Source of the DNA: Dendronalium phyllosphericum CENA369
GTDB taxonomy: Bacteria > Cyanobacteriota > Cyanobacteriia > Cyanobacteriales > Nostocaceae
NCBI RefSeq assembly: GCF_016056275.1
Contig: NZ_JAECZA010000299.1
Coordinates: 1-64,000 of the forward strand
Length of the DNA: 64,000 nt
Direction: 5' to 3'
Below, piece after piece: positions 29,966-40,500 of this stretch. The notes under the pieces were generated by a model, which worked only from the letters and a program-made list of their open reading frames with translations, was not told where the DNA came from and made no database searches. The stretch's first letter is position 1. Each line of letters starts with the position of its first letter. Both the position numbers and the translations under genes were made by a program.

Positions 29966-31162
29966 TTAGCGTACAGAAATAATACGCGAAGAAGTTGCTA
30001 ATTTTTTAGTTGCATTTAAAACTTCTTGTCTAGCCCATCGATCTGCTGCCAAAATGTCATCTAAAGAGGGATTTGTACAGTTATCATTTTGATGGCGATC
30101 GCATACCGATTCGATACATCGGGGAATATCTAAAAATTGAATTTTCTCTTCTAAAAATAACGCCACAGCTTGTTCGTTAGCAGCATTTAACACTGCCGGC
30201 ATAGAACCGCCAGCCTTACCCGCAGCATAAGCCAACTGCATACAAGGATACTTCTGATGATCTGGTTCGCGGAATGTTAAATTTCCAGCTTTCACCAAAT
30301 CAAGTTGTTCCCACTCAGTATAGATGCGGTCAGGCCAAGATAAAGCATACAGTAGTGGTAGGCGCATATCAGGCCAGCCGAGTTGGGCTAAAACAGAAGT
30401 ATCTTGCAGCTCGATGAGTGAGTGAATAATACTTTGAGGATGAATGACAATATCGATATCTTTGTAATCCAAGTCAAATAAAAAGTGAGCTTCAATTACT
30501 TCCAGCCCCTTGTTCATCAAAGTAGCGGAATCAACTGTAATTTTCCGCCCCATTGACCAATTCGGATGCTTGAGGGCATCAGCAACTGTCACTTCTGCTA
30601 ACTTTTCTACATCCCAATCTCGGAAAGCGCCACCAGAAGCAGTGAGTAAAATTCGCCGCAAGCCGCCTTTGGGAACACCTTGGAGACACTGAAATATTGC
30701 TGAATGTTCTGAATCGGCTGGTAGTAGTTTTACACCGTATTTGTTGACTAAGGGTAGAACCACAGGGCCGCCAGCGATTAAGGTTTCTTTATTTGCTAAA
30801 GCAATATCTTTACCAGCTTCAATCGCAGCGATAGTAGGTAATAACCCAGCGCAACCAACGATACCGGTGACAACCGTTTCAGCATCGCCATAACGGGCGA
30901 CTTCTATGACTCCAGCTTCCCCAGCCAGTAAAATCGGTTGAGGATCGAGGTCTTTGACAGCTTCTTGGAGAGCTGGCAATTTCTCTTGGGAGCAAATCGC
31001 TGCTATTTTCGGTCGAAACTGCCGAATCTGGGCTGCCAACATTTTTACATTGTTCCCAGCGGCTAATCCTACAATCCGAAACCGATCTGGGTGATGAGTA
31101 ACGATATCTAAAGTCTGAGTACCAATTGAACCAGTGGAACCAAGAAGATTTATAGCTTTCAC
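29966..31162 (-). CDS. dxr: 1-deoxy-D-xylulose 5-phosphate reductoisomerase
   Basis: Second step of the MEP isoprenoid pathway: DXP plus NADPH to MEP, feeding carotenoids, phytol and quinones. The 398 residues include the NADPH motif [14 protein letters not shown] at the N-terminus, [23 protein letters not shown] (metal/substrate site) and [13 protein letters not shown] 31162 is the start and gives the expected N-terminus. Monocistronic by context. Confidence 0.97.
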   Translation of the reverse strand: MKAINLLGSTGSIGTQTLDIVTHHPDRFRIVGLAAGNNVKMLAAQIRQFRPKIAAICSQEKLPALQEAVKDLDPQPILLAGEAGVIEVARYGDAETVVTGIVGCAGLLPTIAAIEAGKDIALANKETLIAGGPVVLPLVNKYGVKLLPADSEHSAIFQCLQGVPKGGLRRILLTASGGAFRDWDVEKLAEVTVADALKHPNWSMGRKITVDSATLMNKGLEVIEAHFLFDLDYKDIDIVIHPQSIIHSLIELQDTSVLAQLGWPDMRLPLLYALSWPDRIYTEWEQLDLVKAGNLTFREPDHQKYPCMQLAYAAGKAGGSMPAVLNAANEQAVALFLEEKIQFLDIPRCIESVCDRHQNDNCTNPSLDDILAADRWARQEVLNATKKLATSSRIISVR

Positions 31163-31611
31163 AATTACTTAAGGATTTACTGATAACTCCCACTATAAAT
31201 TGCTTAGGACTCATTCATCACAGCGATCGCCACATTATGGTAGGTAGGGGGGCAAAGACTCTTGTTCAGACGCGATTAATGAGCCAGTGCGTTGGGGGGG
31301 TTCCCCCCGTTGTAGCGACTGGCGTCACGTCTCTACGACAACTGACTAATGATAAGTATCTATTAGATTTATTTATATAAAAATGTGTATACAGATACTA
31401 TATATATAATTGTGAATGCTGAATACTTTGGCAATAAAAGCTCAATAGTAACTACTAGATAGTGACCTCTAACTGTGTGATAGTTATGGAGATTTTTAGT
31501 TAGTTGCTAATTTTCATATGAAATGGACGTGCGGAATGTTACTCAAAAATGGCAGTGTCGCAACCATAGGTAAAAGGATGCATCAAGGAGCCTGTGTAAA
31601 CGCCTAGACCT
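31163..31611. other. Divergent spacer with a REP-like hairpin
   Basis: It separates dxr (minus) from the first PIG-V-like gene (plus). It holds CAGACGCGATTAAT, also seen in palindromic form at 43494-43513, next to the REP-like hairpin 31283-31323. The remainder is AT-rich and featureless. Confidence 0.55.
31283..31323. repeat. REP-like hairpin repeat
   Basis: GCCAGTGCGTTGGGGGG, a short loop, CCCCCC, then GTTGTAGCGACTGGC. The outer GCCAGT/ACTGGC and inner G6/C6 tracts pair. It is the same style as 19000-19037. Confidence 0.75.
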
Positions 31612-32919
31612 ATGGATAAAGCTTGGATAGTCATCACAAAATTTTTATGGAAAAATGATTTCCTGTTTCCCGCAATAATATGGTGTCTCAGCCGAATATT
31701 AATTTGGACAGCCATGTTAATAATTGCTCCTAACTTGCCGTCACCCTCAACAGGAATTAAACCGCACTTTGGCTGGGAAGTTTTTGACGCATGGGATAGT
31801 ATTCATTATCGCGCGATCGCCACTACTGGTTATGAATTTGTCAATGACGGCAAACAACATAATTTGGCTTTTTTTCCCTTATTCCCTTTAAGCATCTGGG
31901 TTTTGATGAAGCTGGGTTTGACGTTTGAAGTCGCAGGTCTATTAGTAAACAACTTGGCATTTTTAGCGGCACTTTGCTGTTTGTACTTTTGGGTTAAGGA
32001 GCATTGTGGCATCAGAATCGGTCAGTGGGCTACTGCTGTGGTGTCCTTGTATCCAGCGTCCATGTTTACAGGAGTGATTTACACAGAAGGACTGTATTTA
32101 TTTTTGAGTACAGCCGCTTTGCTGGCCTTCGATCGACAGCAATATCGCTGGACTGCTATTTGGGGTGCAATGGCCACAGCAACTCGTCCTACAGGGATGG
32201 CATTGATTGCAGCATTTGCGATCGCATCTTGGAAAGAACGCAGACCGCCCATTGCCTATATTGCAGCCTTTACTAGCGCTACAGGGTTACTTATCTTCAG
32301 TTTGTACTGTGCAATTCGTTTTCACGATCCCTTAGCTTTTATCGCAGCACAACGGGGATGGCGACCATCTCTGGGGTTTGATTGGCAAGGTTGGTTAAAC
32401 ATGTTAATGCAAATTGTAGTTGGGCCAAACAATTGGTTATTTGGTTGGATTCAAGATGCATCTGGCGGGATTAAAGACCCTTGGTATCCGCTGCTGTTTA
32501 CCATGATTGTTACCAGCGGTTATATGTTATGGCGTTTCCGTAAAAATTGGAGTTCTATCAAGGTAATCTATGGCTTTTACGCTGTAGTCGTATTTTTATT
32601 AATACTCGCCAACGAACAGCTGATTAATAACTTACTTAATACATGTATGGTTTTAGGTGGCAGCTACCTTTTATGGTATTCGCGTAAGCAACTAACCCCA
32701 GTGACTACAAGCTATGGCTTTTGCGGTATCGCTTTACTGCTAGCTTCTGGAGGCACGATATCTTTGAGCCGCCTTGCTTACGGTATTGTACCTTTGAGTG
32801 TCGGTATTGGTGTATTATTGTCTCGCCATTCTTGTCAGGGATATTTAAGCTTAGGTTTATTTGTAACTTTACTTACTAAGATAGCTATTGGATTTGCTCA
32901 AGAGCGTTGGGTAGGGTAG
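31612..32919 (+). CDS. PIG-V-like mannosyltransferase family membrane protein (1)
   Basis: 435 residues with about ten hydrophobic helices. FDAWDSIHYRAIATTGYEF followed by NLAFFPLFPLSIWVL matches the WD-x-x-HY ... FFPLFP signature of PIG-V/GT76-like GT-C mannosyltransferases. Bacterial members presumably use a polyprenyl-phosphate sugar on the outer face of the plasma membrane; the acceptor is unknown. A second family member follows 225 bp downstream in the same direction. Confidence 0.75.
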   Translation: MDKAWIVITKFLWKNDFLFPAIIWCLSRILIWTAMLIIAPNLPSPSTGIKPHFGWEVFDAWDSIHYRAIATTGYEFVNDGKQHNLAFFPLFPLSIWVLMKLGLTFEVAGLLVNNLAFLAALCCLYFWVKEHCGIRIGQWATAVVSLYPASMFTGVIYTEGLYLFLSTAALLAFDRQQYRWTAIWGAMATATRPTGMALIAAFAIASWKERRPPIAYIAAFTSATGLLIFSLYCAIRFHDPLAFIAAQRGWRPSLGFDWQGWLNMLMQIVVGPNNWLFGWIQDASGGIKDPWYPLLFTMIVTSGYMLWRFRKNWSSIKVIYGFYAVVVFLLILANEQLINNLLNTCMVLGGSYLLWYSRKQLTPVTTSYGFCGIALLLASGGTISLSRLAYGIVPLSVGIGVLLSRHSCQGYLSLGLFVTLLTKIAIGFAQERWVG

Positions 32920-33144
32920 CAGCCAAGTAGGGACAGTAGCTAATATAGCAAAGTGCTGAGTGCTGAGTAAAAACCCAGTTATTTTAAGGCTTTGAGCAAT
33001 CACAAATGTCCTAAAGGGTGTGGCTACGGCCATATCAGAAATTGCTTGAAATAAAATCGGATTTTACACTCTTCTTCAGGAGAAGCGAAATACTCACCCC
33101 ACAAATTTATTAACTTCTTATACTCAAAAATAATTTCACTTCTA

Positions 33145-34509
33145 ATGAATAAAAGAAGAATTGTTGAGGTAATTTTCTTACCTTTGATTATATGCAGCGC
33201 ATTTATTTTTTGCACTGCAATGGCAATGTTACTATATCCAGAAACTTTTTATAAATTCTTTTCAGCAACACAATTAGTACGCGATATTCCTCCACAGTTA
33301 CCTCATAAAAGTTACTACTGGGATGTAGAACATTACGCTAAATTAGCTTTAAGTCCTAGTTGTAACGCCTTTTACCCTCTCTGGCCTTTTATCATTCGTA
33401 TTGTATTTCATCCTCAAAGTATAGAGCAGGCTGCACACTACTTTTCTGTGGTAGCAACTGCTCTATTTTTTCTTGGCACATTTTTGCTATTTTGGGTTTT
33501 TCAAATAGGTTTACAACGCGTAGATTTAGCTTTTTGGTTAGTTCTTGCTTATTCTGTAAATCCTATGGCTATATTCCGAGTTATAGGTTATACAGAAAGC
33601 TTGTTTGCATTCCTGAGTACTTTATTTATTTGGATTTGCTTACCTAAATTGAAACTCAATGAAAATCTGAAATTATGTTTGATTTTTGTTATTACCTTTT
33701 TAATGGCTTTAACTCGACCAGTGTTAATCCAAATACTATTCTCTGCTATCACAAGCTTAGGGACTATATTTTATTTTCAAAGCTTGCTAAAAGCAAGATT
33801 TACTCATCATAATTTATTAGCCATATTTACTAAATATATATCTGAAATTAAAACTACTATTACTATCTGCGTGTCAGCTTTACTAGGTTACTCGATTTAT
33901 GGCAATTTATGTTTGATAACAAGAGGTGATTTCTTTGCCTCTTTTCACGACCAAAAGTTGTGGGGGAAAAAGTTAGGATTACATTTAGAACTATTGTTGA
34001 CACCAAAATCACCACTATTCGATCTGTTAGGGCTTTACCTGCCTGCGATAATTTTATTTTTGGCTGTTGCTTTAGTTTATTTTAAGTTGATTAGGCATGA
34101 CTTCTACATATTTATGCCTCAATCTCAATTATGGAACTTATTATTAATTTATCCACCTTTATTGATTTTATTGTATATATTCAATTACATAAGATATCAG
34201 AAGCAAGCTAAATTAACTAAACTGGCAATAAATAAATATATTTATACTCTCAGGAAAAACTATATTTTTTGGTTTTGTATCTATTTTAGTTTTATTCATT
34301 CTGTAATTATATTTTTCACCCAAGACCGTCTTTTTAGCTTGGCAAGATTTATATTTGCAGTGCCTTTCTTTTTTATGGCTACTGGTTATTTATATTGCTG
34401 TTTTTCTGGTAAAAAAGCATATACTATTCTATTTTGCTTCATACTAATTTCAGCCATTGCCTTATTTGAACAATGGATTAATTATGGTCAAGACCGATGG
34501 CTGGGTTAA
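33145..34509 (+). CDS. PIG-V-like mannosyltransferase family membrane protein (2)
   Basis: 454 residues, about ten membrane helices. YYWDVEHYAKLALSPSCNAFYPLWPFIIR keeps the WD-x-x-HY and YPLWP blocks of its neighbour at 31612-32919, and both end in an (E/D)RW(V/L)G tail. Overall identity between the two looks low, and this gene is richer in A+T codons. An ancient paralogous pair, or two steps of one glycan pathway, is plausible. Confidence 0.68.
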   Translation: MNKRRIVEVIFLPLIICSAFIFCTAMAMLLYPETFYKFFSATQLVRDIPPQLPHKSYYWDVEHYAKLALSPSCNAFYPLWPFIIRIVFHPQSIEQAAHYFSVVATALFFLGTFLLFWVFQIGLQRVDLAFWLVLAYSVNPMAIFRVIGYTESLFAFLSTLFIWICLPKLKLNENLKLCLIFVITFLMALTRPVLIQILFSAITSLGTIFYFQSLLKARFTHHNLLAIFTKYISEIKTTITICVSALLGYSIYGNLCLITRGDFFASFHDQKLWGKKLGLHLELLLTPKSPLFDLLGLYLPAIILFLAVALVYFKLIRHDFYIFMPQSQLWNLLLIYPPLLILLYIFNYIRYQKQAKLTKLAINKYIYTLRKNYIFWFCIYFSFIHSVIIFFTQDRLFSLARFIFAVPFFFMATGYLYCCFSGKKAYTILFCFILISAIALFEQWINYGQDRWLG

Positions 34510-34744
34510 TCAACAAATGAAACTAACTTTGGCATAGAGAGACACTTTTTGTTTACGATCTATTTATAGTGTGCTATGTGCTACCTCAATCAAAAAAATA
34601 TTTCGGTGCAGGATGGCAGTCGATGTATTTTCGCGCATCAATGCGGATAATAGCAATATCAGGTAGCCCAGAAAGTACCAACATCTCTCACTCTAAACTT
34701 TTGCAGCATTTATAATTATCTTTGCCCCCTGAAAGTTCGTAAAT

Positions 34745-36271
34745 ATGTCTGAAGAAGATATTCGTGCCACGCGGCTGGAGAAAGTAGAACAGCTAAAGCA
34801 GCTAGGAATGAATCCCTACGCCTATCGTTGGGAATCTAGCCATCACGCGGCGCAATTGCAAGCACAATTTGCTGATTTACCCAACGGTGAAGAAGTTGAT
34901 TTAGAAGTAGCGATCGCCGGACGCATCATGTTGCGTCGTTTTATGGGTAAACTAGCCTTCGTCACCTTGCAAGATGAAACAGGCACGATTCAGCTTTACC
35001 TAGAAAAAAAGCGCATTGACGAAAGTATGGCAGATATTGTGGCCAATGCTTTCAAACAACTCGATAAACTCACAGATATTGGCGATATCCTCGGCGTTCA
35101 AGGCACTATCAAACGGACTGAAAAGGGCGAATTATCTATTTACGTCAAACAATACAGTATTCTGACAAAATCTCTGTTGCCCTTACCTGACAAAAGGCAT
35201 GGGTTAACGGATATTGCCAAGCGCTACCGTCAACGCTATGTTGACTTGATTGTTAACCCAGAAGTCCGGCAAACTTTCCGCCGCCGGGCCCAAATTACTG
35301 CCGGGATTCGTCGTTATTTGGAAGAACGGGATTTTCTCGAAATTGAAACGCCAGTTTTGCAAAGTGAAGCAGGCGGTGCTGATGCACGTCCGTTCATCAC
35401 TTACCACAACACCTTAGAAATGGAGTTGTATCTGCGAATTGCTACAGAACTCCATCTCAAGCGGTTGATTGTCGGTGGTTTTGAAAAGGTATTTGAATTG
35501 GGGCGAATTTTCCGCAATGAGGGAATTTCAACTCGTCACAATCCAGAATTTACAACGATTGAAGTTTACCAAGCCTACGCCGACTATAACGATATGATGG
35601 CGCTGACGGAGGGAATAATTACCACCGTCGCCCAAGAGGTACTGGGAACGCTGCAAATTACCTACCAAGAGAAGCCTGTAGATTTAACACCTCCTTGGCG
35701 GCGGGTGACGATGCACGATTTGGTGAAAGAATATACGGGTTTAGATTTCAACTCATTCCAAACTTTAGAAGAAGCAAAAGCAGCAAGTAAAAATGCTGGA
35801 CTGGAAAATATTGAAGATGTGGCATCAATTGGCAAACTTTTGAATGAAGCTTTTGAACAAAAGGTAGAAGAAAATTTAATTCAACCTACCTTTGTAATTG
35901 ACTATCCTGTGGAAATTTCGCCGTTAGCCAAACCTCACCGTTCGCAACCTGGTTTGGTAGAACGATTTGAGTTATTTATAGTAGGGCGAGAGACAGCTAA
36001 CAGCTTCTCAGAACTTACCGATCCCATCGACCAAAGAGAACGTTTAGAAGAACAAGCCGCCCGGAAAGCCGCTGGCGACTTAGAAGCGCAAGGTGTAGAT
36101 GAAGACTTTTTGACAGCTTTGGAATACGGTATGCCGCCTACTGGTGGTTTAGGGATTGGAATCGATCGCCTAGTGATGTTATTAACTGATTGTGCTAGTA
36201 TTCGGGATGCGATCGCTTTCCCCTTACTCAAGCCAGAGAAAGCAGAAGCATTACCAGAATCAGAAACTTAA
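34745..36271 (+). CDS. lysS: Lysyl-tRNA synthetase, class II
   Basis: Charges tRNA-Lys. The 508 residues include an OB-fold anticodon-binding domain ([20 protein letters not shown]), class II motif 2 ([21 protein letters not shown]) and motif 3 ([13 protein letters not shown]). Length and order match bacterial LysS. A terminator 30 bp downstream separates it from the toxin-antitoxin-CHAT operon. Confidence 0.98.
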   Translation: MSEEDIRATRLEKVEQLKQLGMNPYAYRWESSHHAAQLQAQFADLPNGEEVDLEVAIAGRIMLRRFMGKLAFVTLQDETGTIQLYLEKKRIDESMADIVANAFKQLDKLTDIGDILGVQGTIKRTEKGELSIYVKQYSILTKSLLPLPDKRHGLTDIAKRYRQRYVDLIVNPEVRQTFRRRAQITAGIRRYLEERDFLEIETPVLQSEAGGADARPFITYHNTLEMELYLRIATELHLKRLIVGGFEKVFELGRIFRNEGISTRHNPEFTTIEVYQAYADYNDMMALTEGIITTVAQEVLGTLQITYQEKPVDLTPPWRRVTMHDLVKEYTGLDFNSFQTLEEAKAASKNAGLENIEDVASIGKLLNEAFEQKVEENLIQPTFVIDYPVEISPLAKPHRSQPGLVERFELFIVGRETANSFSELTDPIDQRERLEEQAARKAAGDLEAQGVDEDFLTALEYGMPPTGGLGIGIDRLVMLLTDCASIRDAIAFPLLKPEKAEALPESET

Positions 36272-36301
36272 TAAACACTGGCAATTGTATAGAAATAGCA
36301 A

Positions 36302-36335
36302 GGTGTGTTATGGCTTTGCCTAACGCACCATTTTT
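36302..36335 (+). terminator. Intrinsic terminator of lysS
   Basis: GGTGTGTTA (36302-36310) pairs with TAACGCACC (36321-36329) with one G-U pair, followed by ATTTTTAT. Confidence 0.85.
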
Positions 36336-36384
36336 ATAACTCAGACTTTGATTATCTAAGTTGCACTCACGTATTCTATATGAT

Positions 36385-36436
36385 ATTCCTTATAAAGAAT
36401 ACTATGATTGACATTCTTTATAAGGAATACTATATT
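36385..36436 (+). promoter_or_regulatory. Promoter with embedded inverted-repeat operator for the toxin operon
   Basis: -35 TTGACA (36408-36413), 17-bp spacer, -10 TATATT (36431-36436), near consensus. ATTCCTTATAAAGAAT (36385-36400) and ATTCTTTATAAGGAAT (36413-36428) are perfect 16-bp inverted repeats, each itself near-palindromic and each followed by ACTAT. The right arm fills the -35/-10 spacer and the left arm lies just upstream. This is the layout expected for autorepression by the XRE antitoxin encoded downstream. Confidence 0.8.
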
Positions 36437-36448
36437 GTGAGGTAGGAA

Positions 36449-36856
36449 GTGACTTGGACTTGGGAACTTTATCAAGATGTCAATGGGGAAATCCCTAAAG
36501 ATTTACTTGCTTTTTTCGTCAGGATGATTCCTGAAGAGGAACAACCAGAAAATCCACCAAAGCCATTACTGAGTGCTTCCGAAACCAGGCGTTTGCAAGT
36601 TAGTCTTGGCTACCTGTGCAATAAAGGACTCGCATCACTCACCAGTGACATCTTTGAGAAGTTAGAAGATGACCTGTATGAGTTACGTATGACCAAGAGC
36701 GAACATAATCCACGGTTTATTTTAACGGCTGCTACACCTCAACGGTTTGTAGTGTTGCACGCCTTTATGAAAAAATACGACGGCGCGATCAAAGATAGAG
36801 ACAAAGAACCTGCAAGAGTGAGATTGCGTGAATTGCAGCAGAGGGAACAGTCATGA
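36449..36856 (+). CDS. HigB/RelE-family toxin (phage-derived Gp49-like)
   Basis: 135 residues from GTG 36449 (GAGG at 36439-36442; an in-frame TAG at 36443 excludes an earlier start). FEKLEDDLYELRMTKSEHNPRF and RFVVLHAFMKKYDGAIKDRD are the signature of HigB-like RelE toxins: the substrate-contacting arginine strand and the F-x-K-K helix near the C-terminus. Such proteins cleave mRNA, commonly on the ribosome. Its N-terminal ~45 residues are longer than in the shortest members. It overlaps the antitoxin gene by 4 nt (ATGA). Toxin-first order is the HigBA arrangement. Host-specific activity is inference. Confidence 0.88.
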   Translation: MTWTWELYQDVNGEIPKDLLAFFVRMIPEEEQPENPPKPLLSASETRRLQVSLGYLCNKGLASLTSDIFEKLEDDLYELRMTKSEHNPRFILTAATPQRFVVLHAFMKKYDGAIKDRDKEPARVRLRELQQREQS

Positions 36857-37575
36857 AAAAGCCTAATTTTCAAGCTTGGTTGCAGCAAAAGGTAAGCGAC
36901 GACCCAGAGGTGATTTTGGCGGGAAAGTTAGAGTACTTACGCCTATATTTGACCGATGCGATGCGGGAAATACGTAACAAAGCGGGATTGACTCAGGCGC
37001 AGCTAGCGGAAAAACTAGGAGTGCAGCAAGCGGCGGTGTCTAAATTGGAATCGGCGTTAAAGGAACATGAGTTGGAATCAGTGTTGCACTATTTACATGC
37101 CTTGGGTGCAGATTTGCTGGTAGCCGTAAAAAAAGGGGATGAATTATATCAAGCCAGCGATAACGAAGGTGTATTGCTGGTAGATGTACCAAATGTAGTT
37201 TTTCAAAAGGCATTAGCGGCAAACATGAGCGTCCGCGAATATGTTCGTGTAGCTGTTGAGAAGTTTTCCAGCGAGGATGATGGACTGAGAACAGCTTTGG
37301 TAAAACTGCTCGAAAGTGACGATTCAGTAGCAGTGAAAGTAAGAGCGCGTTTAGGTTCAAGGACAATTCAAGAAATTGCTGTAGAGTTGGAAAAATGTCT
37401 GAGTATCTTAGAGGAAGAATATAGAATTTTTGCTGTAAAAAATGTGTTAGTTGGTAATGTGCCAGTTGTAGAAAGTAATCGCGGAGCCAGTAATGAAATT
37501 GATGAAATTGAGTTGTTATATTTAGCTGAAGAATTGTTAGAAAAATTGGCAGATTTATTAGGTAAATACAAATAA
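36853..37575 (+). CDS. HigA-type XRE antitoxin with long C-terminal extension
   Basis: 240 residues. Residues 36-90 are an XRE helix-turn-helix (LTQAQLAEKLGVQQAAVSKLES, then LESVLHYLHALGADLLVAV), as in HigA-type antitoxins of about 100 residues that neutralise HigB and repress the operon. The remaining ~135 residues are extra. Residues 106-138 (GVLLVDVPNVVFQKA...MSVREYVRVAVEKF) have the strand-helix-helix pattern of ribbon-helix-helix DNA-binding proteins, and 170-240 is acidic and helical. The stop codon is 17 nt before the TPR-CHAT gene, so the three genes are probably co-transcribed. The extension could bind DNA or the CHAT protein (inference). Confidence 0.85.
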   Translation: MKKPNFQAWLQQKVSDDPEVILAGKLEYLRLYLTDAMREIRNKAGLTQAQLAEKLGVQQAAVSKLESALKEHELESVLHYLHALGADLLVAVKKGDELYQASDNEGVLLVDVPNVVFQKALAANMSVREYVRVAVEKFSSEDDGLRTALVKLLESDDSVAVKVRARLGSRTIQEIAVELEKCLSILEEEYRIFAVKNVLVGNVPVVESNRGASNEIDEIELLYLAEELLEKLADLLGKYK

Positions 37576-37592
37576 ATATTAGTTAAACTCAG

Positions 37593-40500
37593 ATGAAAAA
37601 AGAATTGGGTAATGTAAACTACAAACTTGACGAACAACAAGATAAAAATTATCTTGAATTTTTAGTTAATTTATTAAATGTATCTCTAAGTAATGATCAA
37701 AAAAATATTGAATTATTATTAGCTGGAAATCTTGATAAACTCAATAATTATTTTGCTCAGTTAGTATCCAAATTAATAACAGATCTCGTATCTAAGGCAG
37801 AGCCAAGTCAAGCTTTGTTAACTCTAGCTTCAGTTCCTATTTTCAGTGAAATTCTTTATGCTTTTGCGAACGGAAGCCTGACGAATAATCAGGATATAGC
37901 TATCAATGCTTGTGAATGTGTGATTAAAATTTTAAAATCTGATTTTTTTTCAACAGAAACTGAGTTTATATTAAAAAACCTAACTGCACCTACTCAAGCT
38001 ATTTTAGCTAATGCTTATCTTGATCGCATTAATGGCGAAAGAGCAGAGAACTTAGAAAAAGTAATTTATTATGCTGAGAATGCTTTAAAAGGTTATAAAT
38101 ATGAGAATGTACCACAAGCATGGGCATCAACCCACTTCACTCTTTCAATTGCTTATGGCCAGCGTATTCATGGTAGTAAATCAGAGAATATTGAGAAATC
38201 TATTATCTCTTCTAAAAATGCTTTGCTGGTTTATAGCTATGAGGTATTTCCTACAGATTGGGCAAAACTGCAAAATAATTTAGCACTTGCTTATTATCAG
38301 CGTATAGAGGGCGATAAAACAGAGAATTTGGAACTAGCAATCAATTATTGTAAGAATGCTTTGCTGGTTCATACCCGCGATAATTATCTACAAGGTTGGG
38401 CAAAAACTACAATAAATATAGCAAATGCTTACCGAGATCGGAAACAAGGCGAGGTAGTAGATAATATTGAACAGGCTATTGCCTACTACCAAGAGGTATT
38501 AGATTATATTAATCCAAAAATTTTTCCAGAAGAGTGGGCTAAAGCTCAAGTTAATTTAGGTACAACTTATCGACAAAAAAATAAACTAAATAAGTCTGAT
38601 GGTGAAGTATTAGAACAAGCTATTGACTATCATATAAAGGCCATTAGATTTTTTAACCCTGAAACTTTTGATGAAATTTTTGAAATACCACAACCTCTAA
38701 TAGAAGCAGTAAGTAATGCTATTTTAACTGATGAAGAATGGGAAACTTGTATTGATGATACTCAAGTCGAAAATCTACTTATAGCCATAAAATGTTATGA
38801 GCAAGCCTTACAAGTTTCTTCACATGAAATATTTCCAGAACAATGGGCAGGAATTTATATAAGTCTTGGCAGAGCCTATAAAGAAAGACAACAAATTTTA
38901 GAAGCAGTAAAGTCCTTCCAGTCTGCATTGGAATTCTACAAACCCATTACCTTTACTCAAGAATCCTTGAAAATAGGGAGGATATTGGGCAATCTAGCTT
39001 TTTGTCATGGACTATGGTTGGAGGCTATTCAAGGTTACACATCTGCTATTAATGCATTAGAACAGCTTCGTATATCGGTAATTTGCGAGTCACATCGCCA
39101 GAAAATTGTAGAAATATTTTTAGGTCTGTACCAAAACATGGTGCAAGCTTGCATCAACGCTGGACAAATAGAAAAAGCCTTTGAATATTCAGAGCGATCG
39201 CGTTCCAAACGCTTGGTAGACTTAATGGCAAGCTACAACCTTTTCCAAGGCGAAGAAATCCATCCAAAAGTTCAAGAATTATTGCAGCAATACGAAGAAC
39301 TGCAACAGCAAATTGATCGAGAACGCCAACGCCATAAATCTGAAAAGAATCGTAGTGAAACACGTGCTGTTTGGGAAGCTTATAATGAAGCGATCGCATC
39401 TTTGGAAGCCCAAAAACAACAAGTTTGGGAAAATCTCAGACGTGAAGATCCGGTATTAGCTGGAGAAATTCAAGTAAATTCCCTCAGCTTGTCAGAAATT
39501 CAAAAACTACTAATCAACCAGCCTAATACAGCTATTCTCAGTTTCTACACTACAAACAGCGACACCCATATTTTTGTCGCGCAGCAAAGCAAAATTACTG
39601 TCCATACCTGCACAGGACAAGGATTAGATACGTTGCAAGGCTGGATTAACCAGAATTGGTTATTGCCTTATATGCAGGATTTCAAAAAATGGGAAACTCA
39701 AATTAACAATATTCTCCGCGAACTAGCTGAACGCCTACAAATACCTGAACTCATATCCCAACATCTTGAAGCAATAGAAGAGTTAATTTTAGTACCTCAC
39801 CTGTTACTGCATCAGATGCCCTTCACTGCTTTGCCTACAGGAGAATATCAAGAATATTTAGGAGATAAATATCTCATTCGTTACACCCCAAGCTGCCAAA
39901 TATTAGAATTTTGTCAACAACGTGATACTGTAGGGACATTTAATGAAGTATCTCTACAATATGGCATTGTGGAAGATGCAGAAGATAACCTTCCCTGCGC
40001 CAGATTTGAAGGCGAAAAACTCGCCCAAATGTACAACATTCCAACAGAAAACAGATTAATCGGCAGCAGTCAAGCTACCTGTAAAAACTATCGACACTTA
40101 GCACAACAAGTTCAAGTACTTCATTCCTCCCACCATGCAGTCTCTCGCCTCGATAATCCTTTAGAATCACAGCTAAAATTAGCTGATGGTAATATCACGT
40201 TGGGGCAATTAATGACACCAAGCTGGCGTTTACCTCAACTTGTAGAAGTGTTTCTCTCTTGCTGCGAAACTAATTTAGGTACTCCTTCGTTAACTGATGA
40301 TATTCTTACCCTTTCCACAGGATTTTTGTGTGCTGGTGCTAGAAGTGTAGTTAGTACTTTGTGGTCAGTTAATGATTTAGCTACAGCATTATTTTCTATT
40401 TTTTACTATCAGGAGCGACAAGAAGGTAAAAACCGTCCTAAAGCATTAAAGCAAGCCCAAATCAAACTACGCGAACTTAGAAAAGAGGAGTTCTTGAGAT

